Notes: generated by a model from the sequence alone, not told the origin. Positions 24,668-34,078 are shown, numbered from the stretch's first letter. The stretch is 64,000 nt of DNA from Bin87 sp964347975 (GCA_964347975.1 CAYGAY010000015.1:1-64000), one strand, 5' to 3'. A program made the numbers and translations.

Positions 24668-25087
24668 ATGGAAAGCGCATTGGCTGGCAACACGCTTGAA
24701 ATCGCCATCATCGGCGGCTTGATGGCGGTGATAGTGGCCTTTATCACCATTGGGGCCGTGTTCGTTTTCCGGTTGTTCAGCCGGGTTGACCAGCTTGCCG
24801 ACAAGCTGTCGGAAACCAACGAGAGAATCGGCCAAACCCGTAATGAGCTGAGCGAGAAAATCGACCAGTCACACCGGGAGCTGAGCGAGAAAATCGACCA
24901 GTTGCGTGAGGATATGATGCGACAGATGGCGCAGATGAAGGGGGAAATCATCAGTGCTCTGGTAAGTCATACTCACCCGGAGCCCGGCGGCCCGCCCGTA
25001 TTCACCGCTCCACCCCCGGCAACTCCGCCCAACCCACCGGCGCAGGAGCCGGAACCGACGCCGGCCCCAACTCCCGCCGACAACTAA
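24668..25087 (+). CDS. Membrane-anchored coiled-coil protein
   Basis: This 139-aa protein has one N-terminal membrane helix (EIAIIGGLMAVIVAFITIGA), a heptad coiled coil from about residue 40 to 95 with two nearly identical turns of ELSEKIDQ, and a Pro-rich tail (PPPATPPNPPAQEPEPT). The start at 24668 follows GGGAGG. No family is recognised. The coil and tail suggest a scaffolding or surface role, but this is inference. Confidence 0.78.
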   Translation: MESALAGNTLEIAIIGGLMAVIVAFITIGAVFVFRLFSRVDQLADKLSETNERIGQTRNELSEKIDQSHRELSEKIDQLREDMMRQMAQMKGEIISALVSHTHPEPGGPPVFTAPPPATPPNPPAQEPEPTPAPTPADN

Positions 25088-25467
25088 CCCTGCGCCGCGT
25101 TGCTGTCGTCCATGAACATGCCGACCACGTTCCCCTCAGTGTCGCGGAAGTTGGCGAACCACCCCACGCCGGGAATAGCGGTGCGCGGCGTTACGATTTC
25201 GCAGCCCGCCGCCGTCACCTTGACAACGTAGGCGTCCAGGTCGTCCACGCCGATTATCACCAGGGTTCCTCCGAAATTCACCGCCGACTCCCGGGCGATG
25301 AGCGCCCCACCAATACCGTAAGGCTCATCGTCGCCGCCGGTTTCCTGAAGGTAATATTCCTCCGGCCCGTCCCACTTGCGGGACGTCCAGCCGAACACGT
25401 CGGCGTAGAACTTGTTGGCGCGGTCGGCGTTGTCAAAGGGCAGTTCGAAATGCACGATCTTGGGCAT
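25084..25467 (-). CDS. VOC family (glyoxalase-like) protein
   Basis: This 127-aa protein has the VOC pattern: KIVHFELPFDNADRANKFYA at the N-terminus, LVIIGVDDLDAYVVKV, and a C-terminal DTEGNVVGMFMDD containing the usual acidic metal-ligand position. It resembles the group of small VOC proteins of unknown substrate, such as those resembling antibiotic or metal-binding relatives. The start is placed at 25467 after GGAGG. It converges with the coiled-coil gene, ends overlapping by 4 nt. Confidence 0.85.
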   Translation of the reverse strand: MPKIVHFELPFDNADRANKFYADVFGWTSRKWDGPEEYYLQETGGDDEPYGIGGALIARESAVNFGGTLVIIGVDDLDAYVVKVTAAGCEIVTPRTAIPGVGWFANFRDTEGNVVGMFMDDSNAAQG

Positions 25468-25494
25468 CGTTCCTCCGTGAGCATATTGCAACGT

Positions 25495-26058
25495 TCAGGC
25501 TGTGGGTTGGGTGTATTCTGACGCTGGTTGCCATTCGTCTGACAGCAGGCCATACAGCAGTGTATCCCACCAACGGCCCTTGAAGTATTCGTTGCGGCGC
25601 AAACGGCCCTCATACTGAAACCCAAGCCGTTCCAAAACCCGGGCCGAGGCCAGGTTGTCAGCGATGCACCACGACGAAATGCGCCGCAGGCCCAAGTCTC
25701 TGAACCCGAAATCGACGATGGCGCGGGCAGCCTCCGTGGCAAATCCATGTCCCCAAAAGTCGGGAGCCAGTTCGTAACCGATGTCTGCTTCCCAATCGTT
25801 ACCCGGTTTGCGGCGGATGCCGCAGTTGCCGATGAGGCGGCCATCCACTCGCCGGACGACGGCAATCTGAAACCGACGCCGGGGCTGCTCCGTCTGCCAT
25901 TGACGGAAGGTTGCCAGAAATGCCCGGACATCGGCCTCGGTTCGGTTATCCCAGGGATAGTACCGGAGATAACGAGGGTCGCGTTGGTAACCCAACACGA
26001 CCCTCCAATCGTCGCACGCGAATTCGCGCAGGCACAGACGCTCTGTCGTGATTTCCAT
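25495..26058 (-). CDS. GNAT family N-acetyltransferase (RimJ/RimL type)
   Basis: This 187-aa acetyltransferase has TERLCLREFACDDWRVV, GNCGIRRKPGNDWEADIGYE, and the acetyl-CoA loop FWGHGFATEAARAIVDFGF. The motif ASARVLERLGFQYEG and the C-terminal strand complete the RimJ/RimL-like form. It transfers an acetyl group from acetyl-CoA to an amine, often a protein N-terminus or a small molecule. The acceptor cannot be assigned. Confidence 0.92.
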   Translation of the reverse strand: MEITTERLCLREFACDDWRVVLGYQRDPRYLRYYPWDNRTEADVRAFLATFRQWQTEQPRRRFQIAVVRRVDGRLIGNCGIRRKPGNDWEADIGYELAPDFWGHGFATEAARAIVDFGFRDLGLRRISSWCIADNLASARVLERLGFQYEGRLRRNEYFKGRWWDTLLYGLLSDEWQPASEYTQPTA

Positions 26059-26067
26059 GTCGCAGGA

Positions 26068-27663
26068 TCAGGAGATGGCCGACGAACCCTCTCCCTTCAG
26101 GTAGTCGGCGGTGCGCAGCGCCAATGCCTGTATGGTGGTGGTGGGGTTGATGCAGGCGCCAGTGGTGAAGATGCTGCCGTCGATGATGTACAAGTTGGGC
26201 ACGTCATGGGCGCGGCCCCAGCGGTCCACCACCGAGCGATCCGGGTCGGTCCCCATGCGGGCGGTGCCCAGCAGGTGCCAGCCGGCGTTGCGCCGCAGCC
26301 GGGAAGAGACGACCCGCTTTGCCCCGGCGGCCTCCAGAACCTCGGTGGCCCGCGCAATGCCGTGATCCAGCATGGCCCAGGTGTTGTCGCTCACGGTGTA
26401 GTCGATCTTGGGCGCCGGGATGCCGTGGGCGTCGGTAAGCGTCGGGTCAAGGGTTACGCGGTTGTGCTCCTCGGGCAGGTCTTCCGTCATGATGACGATG
26501 CCCATCTGGTGGCGGAACCGTCCGGCGAAGTCGCGGTGATGTCCCTCGCCCCATTGCACCCTTTCGCCAACCAGTCCGCCCAGCGCGATTTGGAGCGGCG
26601 CGCCGCCCACGTTGGAAATCTGCATGTCGTAGCCGCGCACGAAGCCCCGGCGCAGGTCGGTTTCGTAGAATTCCTGGCTCAGCATCGACGAACCGCGCGG
26701 GCCGTCGTCCGGCCCCAGGTCCTCGTCGAACAGGCCCAGGACGTAGCCACAGGGGTGGTGCATCAGGTTCCGACCCACCTGCCCGCTGCTGTTGGCCAGC
26801 CCGTCCGGGAACAGCGCGCTCTTTGAGTTCAGCAGCAGCCGGGAGGTGCCGATACCGTTGCCGGCCAGCACGACAACCTTAGCATACTGCGCCCGGAGGT
26901 TGCCGTTGCGGTCATAGTACGATGCGCCGGTGGCCCGGCCAGTCTCGTCCACCAGGACCTCGCGGACGCGAGCGTGGGTGATGAGGCGCGCCCCCTGTTT
27001 CAGCGCGCCGGGCCAGAATATGATGTCGCTGCTGGACGGCGAGCGCAGGTATTCGCCCACATCGGCCCGCCGGCCGTCGTACGCGGTAGAGTTGATGGCG
27101 TTGTCCGATGACCACCAGTGCCAGCCCAGCTGGTTGAAGGCGTGGGCCAGCTTCTCGCCGCCCGGGCCGATGGGCAGCGGCGGCGTGGGCCGGGCCGGCT
27201 TGGGCGGATAAGCCGGGTCTCCCTGCAATCCGCTGACGCCGTGGGCGCGGTCGTTCTGGTCGTAGTAGGGTTCCAGCTCAAAGTAGTCCATGGGCCAGTC
27301 GTCGGCCACGCCGTCCAGGGACTTGAGCCGGAAGTCCGATGGATGGAATCGGGGAAAGTGGGATCCCCAGTGGATGGTGCTCCCGCCCACTGCGTTGTAC
27401 ATATAGGGAGCGATGGGCGTGTCGTCCTCGTTCACCGGATAGTCCTCCGGCAGCCCCCGGAAGTTGGGGTTGGGATGAAAGTCGGTCTGCCAGTGCAGTT
27501 GCGCCTGCGGCTCGCTCACCGGAAAGGCGTTCAGCGGCACCCAGCCGCCCTGCTCCAGGCAAACCACCTTGACCCCGGCCTGGGTCAGGCTCCAGGTGAA
27601 AGCCCCGCCGGAAGCACCGGCCCCGATAACAAGAACGTCCGCTACTTGATGCTTGCTGGCCAT
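26068..27663 (-). CDS. GMC family FAD-dependent oxidoreductase
   Basis: This 531-aa flavoprotein has the FAD-binding VIGAGASGGAFTWSL at the N-terminus, NAVGGSTIHWGSHFPRF, VVLAGNGIGTSRLLLNS and a C-terminal CINPTTTIQALALRTADYL with the HLLGTARMG segment. This is the gluconate dehydrogenase/choline dehydrogenase-like group, which oxidises alcohols or sugars. It has no twin-arginine signal. A pyridoxamine-phosphate-oxidase-like gene lies 26 nt upstream on the same strand and may be co-transcribed. Confidence 0.93.
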   Translation of the reverse strand: MASKHQVADVLVIGAGASGGAFTWSLTQAGVKVVCLEQGGWVPLNAFPVSEPQAQLHWQTDFHPNPNFRGLPEDYPVNEDDTPIAPYMYNAVGGSTIHWGSHFPRFHPSDFRLKSLDGVADDWPMDYFELEPYYDQNDRAHGVSGLQGDPAYPPKPARPTPPLPIGPGGEKLAHAFNQLGWHWWSSDNAINSTAYDGRRADVGEYLRSPSSSDIIFWPGALKQGARLITHARVREVLVDETGRATGASYYDRNGNLRAQYAKVVVLAGNGIGTSRLLLNSKSALFPDGLANSSGQVGRNLMHHPCGYVLGLFDEDLGPDDGPRGSSMLSQEFYETDLRRGFVRGYDMQISNVGGAPLQIALGGLVGERVQWGEGHHRDFAGRFRHQMGIVIMTEDLPEEHNRVTLDPTLTDAHGIPAPKIDYTVSDNTWAMLDHGIARATEVLEAAGAKRVVSSRLRRNAGWHLLGTARMGTDPDRSVVDRWGRAHDVPNLYIIDGSIFTTGACINPTTTIQALALRTADYLKGEGSSAIS

Positions 27664-27689
27664 GATGACAGTTTCTCCCTTACTGGTTT

Positions 27690-28196
27690 TCAGCGGTCTT
27701 TATACCGACGGCCCCGTTCCGCGCGGGTGCGTTCCTTGACGAACTGCATCACCGGGACACCGTAGCCGCAGCTGGTGGCGGTGGCATCTACTGCAATCTC
27801 GATAACCTGGCGCGTGGGCAGGCTGATATGCCCGGCTTCGTGGGCCAGCAGCAGTTCCCGGTGGGGCGATTCATCCAGCGAGGTCGCTGTGGCGTGGCCG
27901 TACAGCCGGACGATGGCCGCGTCGCTTTCACTGAAAGAACAGACCATCACCGTGACCGGCCCGCTGGCGCCGGCGTGGCGGCCCGTTTCGTTGCCGCTGC
28001 CGGTGTAGTCGAGATAGGCCACGCAGTTCGGCCCCAGGACGTGCAGCGGCACGCCCCCTTTGGGCGACAGGTTCACCGGCCCGATGCCGTCCGGCCCGTC
28101 GCCCAGCTCCGGGTCAACGCTGGCGACGAAAAACAGCGGCGCGCTACGGATGAGGTCGGCCTGTCCCGGGATGATTTGCGTGTAGGTGGTTGCCAT
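27690..28196 (-). CDS. Pyridoxamine 5'-phosphate oxidase family protein
   Basis: This 168-aa split-barrel flavin-binding protein has APLFFVASVDPELG, NLSPKGGVPLHVLGPNCVAY and LDYTGSGNETGRHAG, the pattern of PPOX-like proteins often bound to FMN or F420. The N-terminal segment and VVMCSFSE-type strand are visible. It overlaps the upstream Uma2 gene by one nucleotide (TAATG), so the two are translationally coupled, despite no obvious common function. Confidence 0.88.
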   Translation of the reverse strand: MATTYTQIIPGQADLIRSAPLFFVASVDPELGDGPDGIGPVNLSPKGGVPLHVLGPNCVAYLDYTGSGNETGRHAGASGPVTVMVCSFSESDAAIVRLYGHATATSLDESPHRELLLAHEAGHISLPTRQVIEIAVDATATSCGYGVPVMQFVKERTRAERGRRYKDR

Positions 28197-29050
28197 TAAG
28201 CGCCTTCCTGCTGATGGTCTGCCAGCCGCTCCTCAAGTTGCCGGATGCGCTCATTGGCGGCGTCCCGCTCCGCCTGCACTGCATCCCGCTCCACCTGCGC
28301 TGCATCCCGCTCCGCCTGCACTGCATCCCGCTCCGCCTGCACTGCATCCCGCTCCACCTGGGCGGCGTCGCGCTGATCTTCAGCGGCTACCAGCGCCGCC
28401 TGCAACTCAGACGGATCCAACAGAAATTCGTCCGTTTTCGGGTCATAAAAACGCAGTTTGCCCTCGTCCCAGCAGAGGTACAGGTCCAGGGATGGACTGT
28501 ATCCTGACAGCATCCCATACATTTTCCCGGGGCGGTCATCGGCCAACGGAATTGGCGCGTAACGTCCATCGACCAGCAGGTCGCCGGCCAGCGGAGCATC
28601 GTGGTATCTCCCTCCGGTGTAGTCGAAGCGCCAGTATTCGCCTACGTTGTAGCGGGCGTAACCCTCGCGCTTGACCGTATAATCCCGCCGCCCGGTGTGC
28701 TGCGAGGCAACCTCCAATACTAACTCCGGGGGTTTGCCCACGTCGTCAATTTCGTAGCCGTTATTGTCTTCTATGGCGTCGGGGTCAACGCCGAAAGCGA
28801 CCACCAGGTCCGGCTCTAGCCAACCCGAGCGGATTTGACTCCGCTCAAAGCAGAGGTACCCTTCGCCGCTCACCAGCACGTCGGGCCGGTGGGAGAAATG
28901 GCGATAGATGGTGTTTCCGATGGCGGTGCGGTGATAATGGTTGAATTGTTGCATATCCGGCTTTTTGGGCGGGTCGGGCAACGGCGGCTTGGACGCCCGG
29001 CGCCGGTTGCCGCCCGGTTCGGATGTAATGCCGCGCTGAATTGTCATCAT
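28196..29050 (-). CDS. Uma2 family endonuclease with C-terminal coiled coil
   Basis: This 284-aa protein has the Uma2 core (RPDVLVSGEGYLCFE, WLEPDLVVAFG, KPPELVLEVASQHTGRRDY) followed by a C-terminal coil of about 65 residues made of heptad repeats such as AERDAVQ. The repeats are encoded by five near-identical 21-bp units at 28266-28370. A relative with a shorter coil is at 41701-42423. The repeat number could vary between strains. The start at 29050 gives an atypically long N-terminus, and an internal start is possible. Confidence 0.85.
   Translation of the reverse strand: MMTIQRGITSEPGGNRRRASKPPLPDPPKKPDMQQFNHYHRTAIGNTIYRHFSHRPDVLVSGEGYLCFERSQIRSGWLEPDLVVAFGVDPDAIEDNNGYEIDDVGKPPELVLEVASQHTGRRDYTVKREGYARYNVGEYWRFDYTGGRYHDAPLAGDLLVDGRYAPIPLADDRPGKMYGMLSGYSPSLDLYLCWDEGKLRFYDPKTDEFLLDPSELQAALVAAEDQRDAAQVERDAVQAERDAVQAERDAAQVERDAVQAERDAANERIRQLEERLADHQQEGA
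28266..28370 (-). repeat. 21-bp tandem repeat array inside a Uma2 gene
   Basis: Five consecutive 21-bp units, of the form CGCTCCGCCTGCACTGCATC plus C, encode the heptads AERDAVQ and VERDAAQ. The units are in frame and alternate two variants. Confidence 0.9.
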
Positions 29051-29084
29051 CGGCCTCGCAGCTGGAATGTGATTGCCGACCCGC

Positions 29085-30287
29085 CTAACGCCGCTCGAAC
29101 ACCGCGGCCACGCCCTGGCCGCCGCCCACGCACATGGTCTCCAGGCCCCACTGCGCGTCCTGGCGTTCCATCTCGTGGAGCATGGTGGTGAGGATGCGGG
29201 CGCCGGTGGCCGCGATGGGGTGGCCCAGGGAGATGCCGGAACCGTTGACGTTCAGGTTGTCCTCATGGGGCAGCTGCCACTCGCGCAGCACGGCCAGCAC
29301 CTGGGCGGCAAATGCCTCGTTCAGCTCGATGATGTCCATGTCGCCCAGCGTCATGCCAATCTTGTCCATCACCTTGTTGACCGCCGGCACCGGGCCGATG
29401 CCCATGGTGGCGGGGTGGCAGCCCGTGACCGCCCAGCCGCGCAGGTAGGCCATGGGGGTCAGCCCCAGCTCTTCCAGCTTGTCCTCGGCAACCACCAGGC
29501 ACACCGAGGCGGCGTCGTTCTGACTGCTGGCGTTGCCCGCCGTGACCACGCCGTCGCGCATCACCGGGCGCAGGCGACCCAAAACCTCCATGGTGGTATC
29601 GCCGCGGGGGCCTTCGTCGGCGTCGAAAATCTTGGGGTCGCCGCGACGCTGGGGGATGTTCACGGGGACGATCTCGGCGTCGAACTTGCCGGAGTCGCGG
29701 GCGGCCACGGCGCGCTGGTGGCTGCGCAGGGCGTACTCGTCCTGCTCCTCCCGGGGGATTTCGTACTCGCGGGCCAGGTTCTCCGCCGTCTCCACCATGC
29801 CGCCGGGGATGGGGCCGAACCGCTCGTCCGGCGCGATGGTGACGCGGGCGCGGGCCAGCCGGTCGTGGAAGGTCACGGAGCCGAAGCGCGCGCCCCAGCG
29901 GGACTCGTTGCTGTAGAACTCGGCGCTGCTCATGCTCTCGGCGCCGCCGGCGATCACCACGTCGGCGTTTTCGGTCTGGATCAGCATGGAAGCGTTGAGG
30001 ATGGCCTGGAGGCCGGAGGAGCAGCGGCGGTCCAGCTGGTAGCCCGGCACCTCGATAGGCAGCCCCGCTTTCAGACTGGCCAGCCGTCCGATGGCGGGGT
30101 TCTCGCCCGAGGGATACCCGTGGCCCAGGATCACGTCGTCCACCTTGGCCGGGTCAACGCCGCTGCGTTCCAGCGCGGCCTGTATGACGGTGGATGCCAG
30201 CTCAGCGGCGGGCACGTCCCGCAGCGCTCCGCCGAAATTGCCGACGGCGGTGCGAACCGGGGAAACGATGGCTACTCCTCTCATCAT
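29085..30287 (-). CDS. Acetyl-CoA C-acetyltransferase (thiolase)
   Basis: This 400-aa thiolase condenses or cleaves acyl-CoAs. The nucleophilic Cys lies in LDRRCSSGLQAILNA, the NEAFAAQV motif is present, GHPIAATGARI supplies the active-site His, and CVGGGQGVAAVF the second Cys. The substrate may be acetoacetyl-CoA or a longer ketoacyl-CoA. The start follows AAGGAG. It stands alone on the minus strand, so operon context does not help. Confidence 0.95.
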   Translation of the reverse strand: MMRGVAIVSPVRTAVGNFGGALRDVPAAELASTVIQAALERSGVDPAKVDDVILGHGYPSGENPAIGRLASLKAGLPIEVPGYQLDRRCSSGLQAILNASMLIQTENADVVIAGGAESMSSAEFYSNESRWGARFGSVTFHDRLARARVTIAPDERFGPIPGGMVETAENLAREYEIPREEQDEYALRSHQRAVAARDSGKFDAEIVPVNIPQRRGDPKIFDADEGPRGDTTMEVLGRLRPVMRDGVVTAGNASSQNDAASVCLVVAEDKLEELGLTPMAYLRGWAVTGCHPATMGIGPVPAVNKVMDKIGMTLGDMDIIELNEAFAAQVLAVLREWQLPHEDNLNVNGSGISLGHPIAATGARILTTMLHEMERQDAQWGLETMCVGGGQGVAAVFERR

Positions 30288-30404
30288 GCTGCTCCTTGTG
30301 CGGTGGGCCGCCGGTTCGGGGCGGCTTGGTCAGGCGTCAAAAACGCGCGAGTATGATACCCGTTGCCTCTCGGACTGTAAAACCGGAACGCTGCCGGTTG
30401 CCGT

Positions 30405-31751
30405 TCACTCCACCGCGTGCACCCGGCCGTCCGCCGTCCGCACGTACAGCCGGTTCCCGGAGTAGGCTGGCGGCAACTCGACCGGCGCTCCCAGATCCAG
30501 TGTCCAGACGAGCGCCCCGTCCGCCCGGTTCAGCGCGTAGAGCATCCCGTCCCTGGCGCCGAAATAGACCCGCTCGCCCAGGATGACCGGGGAACTGACG
30601 ATGCCATCGCCAGCCTCAAACCGCCAGATCTCATCATCCGTAGCCGCGTCCCGAGCGTAGAACAGCCCGTCGCCGTCCCCGAGGTAATAGACGCCGTCGG
30701 CCAGGGCCGGCGACGCGACGACACCTTGGGACTCCCGTTCTTCGGGCGCGAACCTCCAGCGTTCTCCCCGTTGCGCCGGCGGCGCCGGCACAAGGGGAAT
30801 CTGCCAGATCCACAGCTGGAACCACGAGCGTTTTATCCAGTACAGCCCCGGCATTCCCTTGACGCCGTTGTTGATGGCGTAGAGTGACCCTCCGGAGGGG
30901 AAGTACGCGGTATCGCCCGATACCACCGGCGGCCCCGACGCCGAGCCGGCCGTGAGATACCGGAACCGGCGGCGACCGTCGTCGGCGTCGATGAAATACA
31001 GATTGCCCTCGTCATCAGCGGCGTATAGCCGGTCGCCGTGAATCGCCGGCGTGGTTTTCACGTTGCCCCGTATCTTATGCTTCCAGATCCGGTCGCCGGT
31101 CTGGGCATCCAGCGCGTAGATGATGTTGCCCGACGACGTTATGTAGGCGATGCCATCGTGTACCAAGGCCGACGCCGATATAGGCAGGTGCGCCTTGAAC
31201 TCCCAGACCGGCTCCCCGGTATCCTTGTTGAGAGCCAGCATCCGGTGGTTAGTCAAGCCCACGTACACCAGGTTGTTGTTGGCTACCGTCAGGGCGTGGT
31301 CCATCGGTCCGGGCGTTTCGATTTCCCAGATTGGATTGCCTGACGCGGCGTCCAGCGCCATAGCTTTGAAATGACCGCCTACGTATATCGTCCCGTCCAC
31401 CGCCAGGGGAGCGGAGCGAGTGGGCGGCCCCAGGTCCCGCGACCAGACCGGTCGGCCGACCGGCTGCCGCTCCGGTTCCGCAACATACCCGGTCAGGTTT
31501 GGCCCATAGCCCAGCATTGACCACTGCCCGGTCCGCGACGCTGACGAGGCTACGGCAGAGGGACTGCCCACAAACCAGCGAACCGGGTTGGGCAGGCTGA
31601 ACCAGAAAATCCAGCCCAGGAGCGCTATCAGAGCCAGCGTCCCCAACGTGGCCGCCGGTTTCACGATCCCCATCCGGTAGCGCCGCCGGGCCGTGCGTTG
31701 GCTCCGATCTATCCAGTCGGGGAGTTGGGTTTCCGTTTGCTGATTGTCCAT
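30405..31751 (-). CDS. PQQ-like beta-propeller repeat protein, membrane anchored
   Basis: This 448-aa protein has one membrane helix near the N-terminus (LGTLALIALLGWIFWFSL) and then repeated PQQ-type propeller blades, each with an 'ALDA-x-x-G-x-x-x-W' pattern: ALDAASGNPIWEIET, ALNKDTGEPVWEFK, ALDAQTGDRIWKHK. This is BamB-like or an outer-surface scaffold. The start at 31751 is preferred because the extra upstream residues lie within a palindrome. No enzyme residues are identifiable. Confidence 0.85.
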   Translation of the reverse strand: MDNQQTETQLPDWIDRSQRTARRRYRMGIVKPAATLGTLALIALLGWIFWFSLPNPVRWFVGSPSAVASSASRTGQWSMLGYGPNLTGYVAEPERQPVGRPVWSRDLGPPTRSAPLAVDGTIYVGGHFKAMALDAASGNPIWEIETPGPMDHALTVANNNLVYVGLTNHRMLALNKDTGEPVWEFKAHLPISASALVHDGIAYITSSGNIIYALDAQTGDRIWKHKIRGNVKTTPAIHGDRLYAADDEGNLYFIDADDGRRRFRYLTAGSASGPPVVSGDTAYFPSGGSLYAINNGVKGMPGLYWIKRSWFQLWIWQIPLVPAPPAQRGERWRFAPEERESQGVVASPALADGVYYLGDGDGLFYARDAATDDEIWRFEAGDGIVSSPVILGERVYFGARDGMLYALNRADGALVWTLDLGAPVELPPAYSGNRLYVRTADGRVHAVE

Positions 31752-31777
31752 TGCAAGTTGCCGGGACGACACGTCCG

Positions 31778-31804
31778 TAGGGGCGGGTTTCAAGCCCGCC
31801 CCTA
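31778..31804. repeat. TAGGGGC-family palindrome
   Basis: TAGGGGCGGG (31778-31787) and CCCGCCCCTA (31795-31804) are perfect arms around TTTCAAG. It lies just upstream of the propeller gene. Confidence 0.8.
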
Positions 31805-31848
31805 CTTTATCACGCCCCTTTGCCCGGCGGATGGATGCTGCTGGTCCG

Positions 31849-32949
31849 TTAAACGTTCCGCTGTTTCGGGTCCAGGCGGTCCCGCAGCCAGTCGCCCAAC
31901 AGGTTCACCGACAGCACAGTGAACAGGATGGCGAGACCCGGGAAGAAAGACACCCACCAGGAGTCGATGATGAGCTCGCGCCCGTCGGCGACCATCACGC
32001 CCCAGGCCGGGTTGGGGCGCGGGATGCCGGCGCCCAGGAAGCTCAGCCCGGCTTCCAGCAAGATGACGAAGCCCAACTGCAGGGTGGCCAGCACGATGAT
32101 GGTGTTCACCAGGTTGGGGAAGATGTGACGGATCATTATCCTGATTTGTGACGACCCGGCGACGCGGGATCTGGCAATGAAGTCCTGGGTTTTGAGCGCC
32201 AGCGTTTCACCGCGAATCAACCGGGCGTAACGAGACCAGAGGAACAGGCACACCACGATGAGCACGTTCTCAATCCGTGGCCCCAGGGTCGCGGCCAGCA
32301 CCAGCGCCACCAGGATCAGCGAAATCGACAGGGACATGTCCACCAGTCGCATGACCAGGGTGTCCACCCAGCCGCCGAAATAGCCGGCCAGAATGCCCAA
32401 TACCGTGCCGATCAGTCCCGACACGAAGATCGCCATCATCGACACCACCAAGGCCAGGCGCGCGCCAAAGACGATGCGGCTGAAAATGTCCATCCCATTC
32501 TTGTCGGTGCCAAGCAGGTACTTGGCTTTACCTCCGGGTTTGACCACGATCTGGATCTGGTCGCCCAGCACGGGAGCCTCGCCCTCGGCTTTGCCCACCA
32601 CCGCGGCGTCGCCGATGCGAACGGTGCGTTCGGCGTCGCTGAGCTTGATCTCGTTCTGGCGGTTATCCCGATTCACTCGCTCCACAACCGTGCGAGTGGA
32701 GGTCACGTCACTGGACCAGGCCGGTGGCACCAGCCGATCATCGAGGTCGCCGCGCCGCGGATTATGCGGCGCGATCAGCTCAGCGAAGACCGCCGGCAGG
32801 ATCAAAAAAACCAGCAGCATGGTCACGGGAAACAGGGGCAATCGCCGTATCTCCCTGAGCCAATGCCTGATCTTGGCAAGGGATCCCATCGGGGCGGCGG
32901 CTTCTTCCGAAGCCGGCGCCGCGGGAACGGGAGCCGTAGTTATCGCCAT
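31849..32949 (-). CDS. Peptide ABC transporter permease (DppC/OppC type)
   Basis: This 366-aa inner-membrane permease has an N-terminal TM helix (LFPVTMLLVFLILPAVFAEL), then an extended soluble insert of about 100 residues, then five more TM helices. The EAA motif is in IRHIFPNLVNTIIV. The insert is longer than in classic DppC. It forms the transmembrane half of a peptide importer with the DppB gene at 33155-34078 and the binding proteins up to 40.8 kb. The orphan ATPase at 4400-5374 might serve it. Confidence 0.92.
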   Translation of the reverse strand: MAITTAPVPAAPASEEAAAPMGSLAKIRHWLREIRRLPLFPVTMLLVFLILPAVFAELIAPHNPRRGDLDDRLVPPAWSSDVTSTRTVVERVNRDNRQNEIKLSDAERTVRIGDAAVVGKAEGEAPVLGDQIQIVVKPGGKAKYLLGTDKNGMDIFSRIVFGARLALVVSMMAIFVSGLIGTVLGILAGYFGGWVDTLVMRLVDMSLSISLILVALVLAATLGPRIENVLIVVCLFLWSRYARLIRGETLALKTQDFIARSRVAGSSQIRIMIRHIFPNLVNTIIVLATLQLGFVILLEAGLSFLGAGIPRPNPAWGVMVADGRELIIDSWWVSFFPGLAILFTVLSVNLLGDWLRDRLDPKQRNV

Positions 32950-32990
32950 GGTCTATCCTCCGCCGTTTTCCTTAGGCAATTCTCTTGCCT

Positions 32991-33117
32991 ACCCACTTTG
33001 TCATTGCGGCCCCGTACTTGATACGAGGGTGGTAATCTCGCCGGCGTAGCAATGGCCGTTCCGTCAAGGCTCTCGCACCAGAAAAAGGCGAGCGTGGAAT
33101 GACAAGTTAAAGTGGGT
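32991..33117. repeat. Inverted repeat between the permease genes
   Basis: ACCCACTTTGTCATT at the left and its imperfect reverse complement, AATGACAAGTTAAAGTGGGT, at the right bracket about 90 nt including a CCCCGTACTTGATAC core. It resembles a small non-coding repeat element and splits the dppC and dppB genes. Confidence 0.55.
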
Positions 33118-33154
33118 ACGCGCGAGTTGTGCAATGCTCTTGCCGGCATCATGG

Positions 33155-34078
33155 TCAGTTGTAGCGGATACGGGGGTCCAGGTAGGCGTAGAGAATGTCC
33201 ACTATCAGGTTCGCGAAAATGTAGATGGATGACCCGATGATGACCACCGCCTGGAGCACCTGGAAGTCGCGGCCCCGCACCGCCCCTACCGCCAATTGAC
33301 CCACGCCCGGCCAGGAAAACACCGTCTCCACAATCACGGTTCCCGTGAACAGGCCGCCGATGATGATGGCGAAGTAGGTCAGTGGCGCGATGAAAGCGTT
33401 GCGCAGACAGTGCTTCCAGATGACCTTCCACTCCGGCACTCCCTTGATGCGCGCCAGTTTTACGAACTCCGTGTCCAGCACGTCCAGCATCGAGGATCGG
33501 ATCAGCCGCAGCAGCGCTGCCACCTGGAAGAAACCCAGAGTGAACGCCGGCATTATCATGTGGGCGATGCCGCCTTTGCCCGATGACGGCAGCCAGCCCA
33601 GTTTCACCGCAAAGAGCCACAGGAGCATGATGCCCAGCCAGAAGCTTGGCACCGACTGGCCCAGGAAGGCCACCGCCTTGCCCTGGTAGTCCAGCCACCC
33701 GTCCTTGCGGGCCGCCGTGATCACTCCCAGCGGGACCCCTAAAACCACGGCGATCACCATCGCCAGACCGCCCAACTGGAGCGTCGCCGGGAAACGGTCC
33801 AGCACCATTCCCATGGCGGTCTGCCCGCCGAAGGCATAGGACTCGCCGAAATCCCCCCGGACAGCGTTGCCCAGGAACACCAGGTAGCGCATGTGCAACG
33901 GCTTGTCCAGGCCCCATTTTTCTTTCAGTTCGGCAATGTCCTCCGGCGTGGCTTCTCCCATGGGCAGCATAACCGACGTGGGGTCGCCGGTTATGTTGGA
34001 GAGCATGAAAACAATGATGCTCACCAACAACACGGCGATGATCGCCTGCCCAACGCGGAAGATGATAAACCGCTGCAT
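33155..34078 (-). CDS. Peptide ABC transporter permease (DppB/OppB type)
   Basis: This 307-aa permease starts with RFIIFRVGQAIIAVLLVSII (first TM), has the conserved NITGDPTSVMLPMG periplasmic segment, five further TM helices, and an EAA-type loop (WKVIWKHCLRNAFIAPL). It pairs with the DppC-type permease downstream on the same strand, and both belong with the substrate-binding genes upstream. Confidence 0.95.
   Translation of the reverse strand: MQRFIIFRVGQAIIAVLLVSIIVFMLSNITGDPTSVMLPMGEATPEDIAELKEKWGLDKPLHMRYLVFLGNAVRGDFGESYAFGGQTAMGMVLDRFPATLQLGGLAMVIAVVLGVPLGVITAARKDGWLDYQGKAVAFLGQSVPSFWLGIMLLWLFAVKLGWLPSSGKGGIAHMIMPAFTLGFFQVAALLRLIRSSMLDVLDTEFVKLARIKGVPEWKVIWKHCLRNAFIAPLTYFAIIIGGLFTGTVIVETVFSWPGVGQLAVGAVRGRDFQVLQAVVIIGSSIYIFANLIVDILYAYLDPRIRYN

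Noticed and set aside
28266..28370. CRISPR-like repeat array
   Set aside because: The units are contiguous 21-bp coding heptads with no spacers and no cas genes.
29073..30356. 427-aa open frame on the plus strand
   Set aside because: It is antisense to the thiolase, whose active-site motifs are complete.
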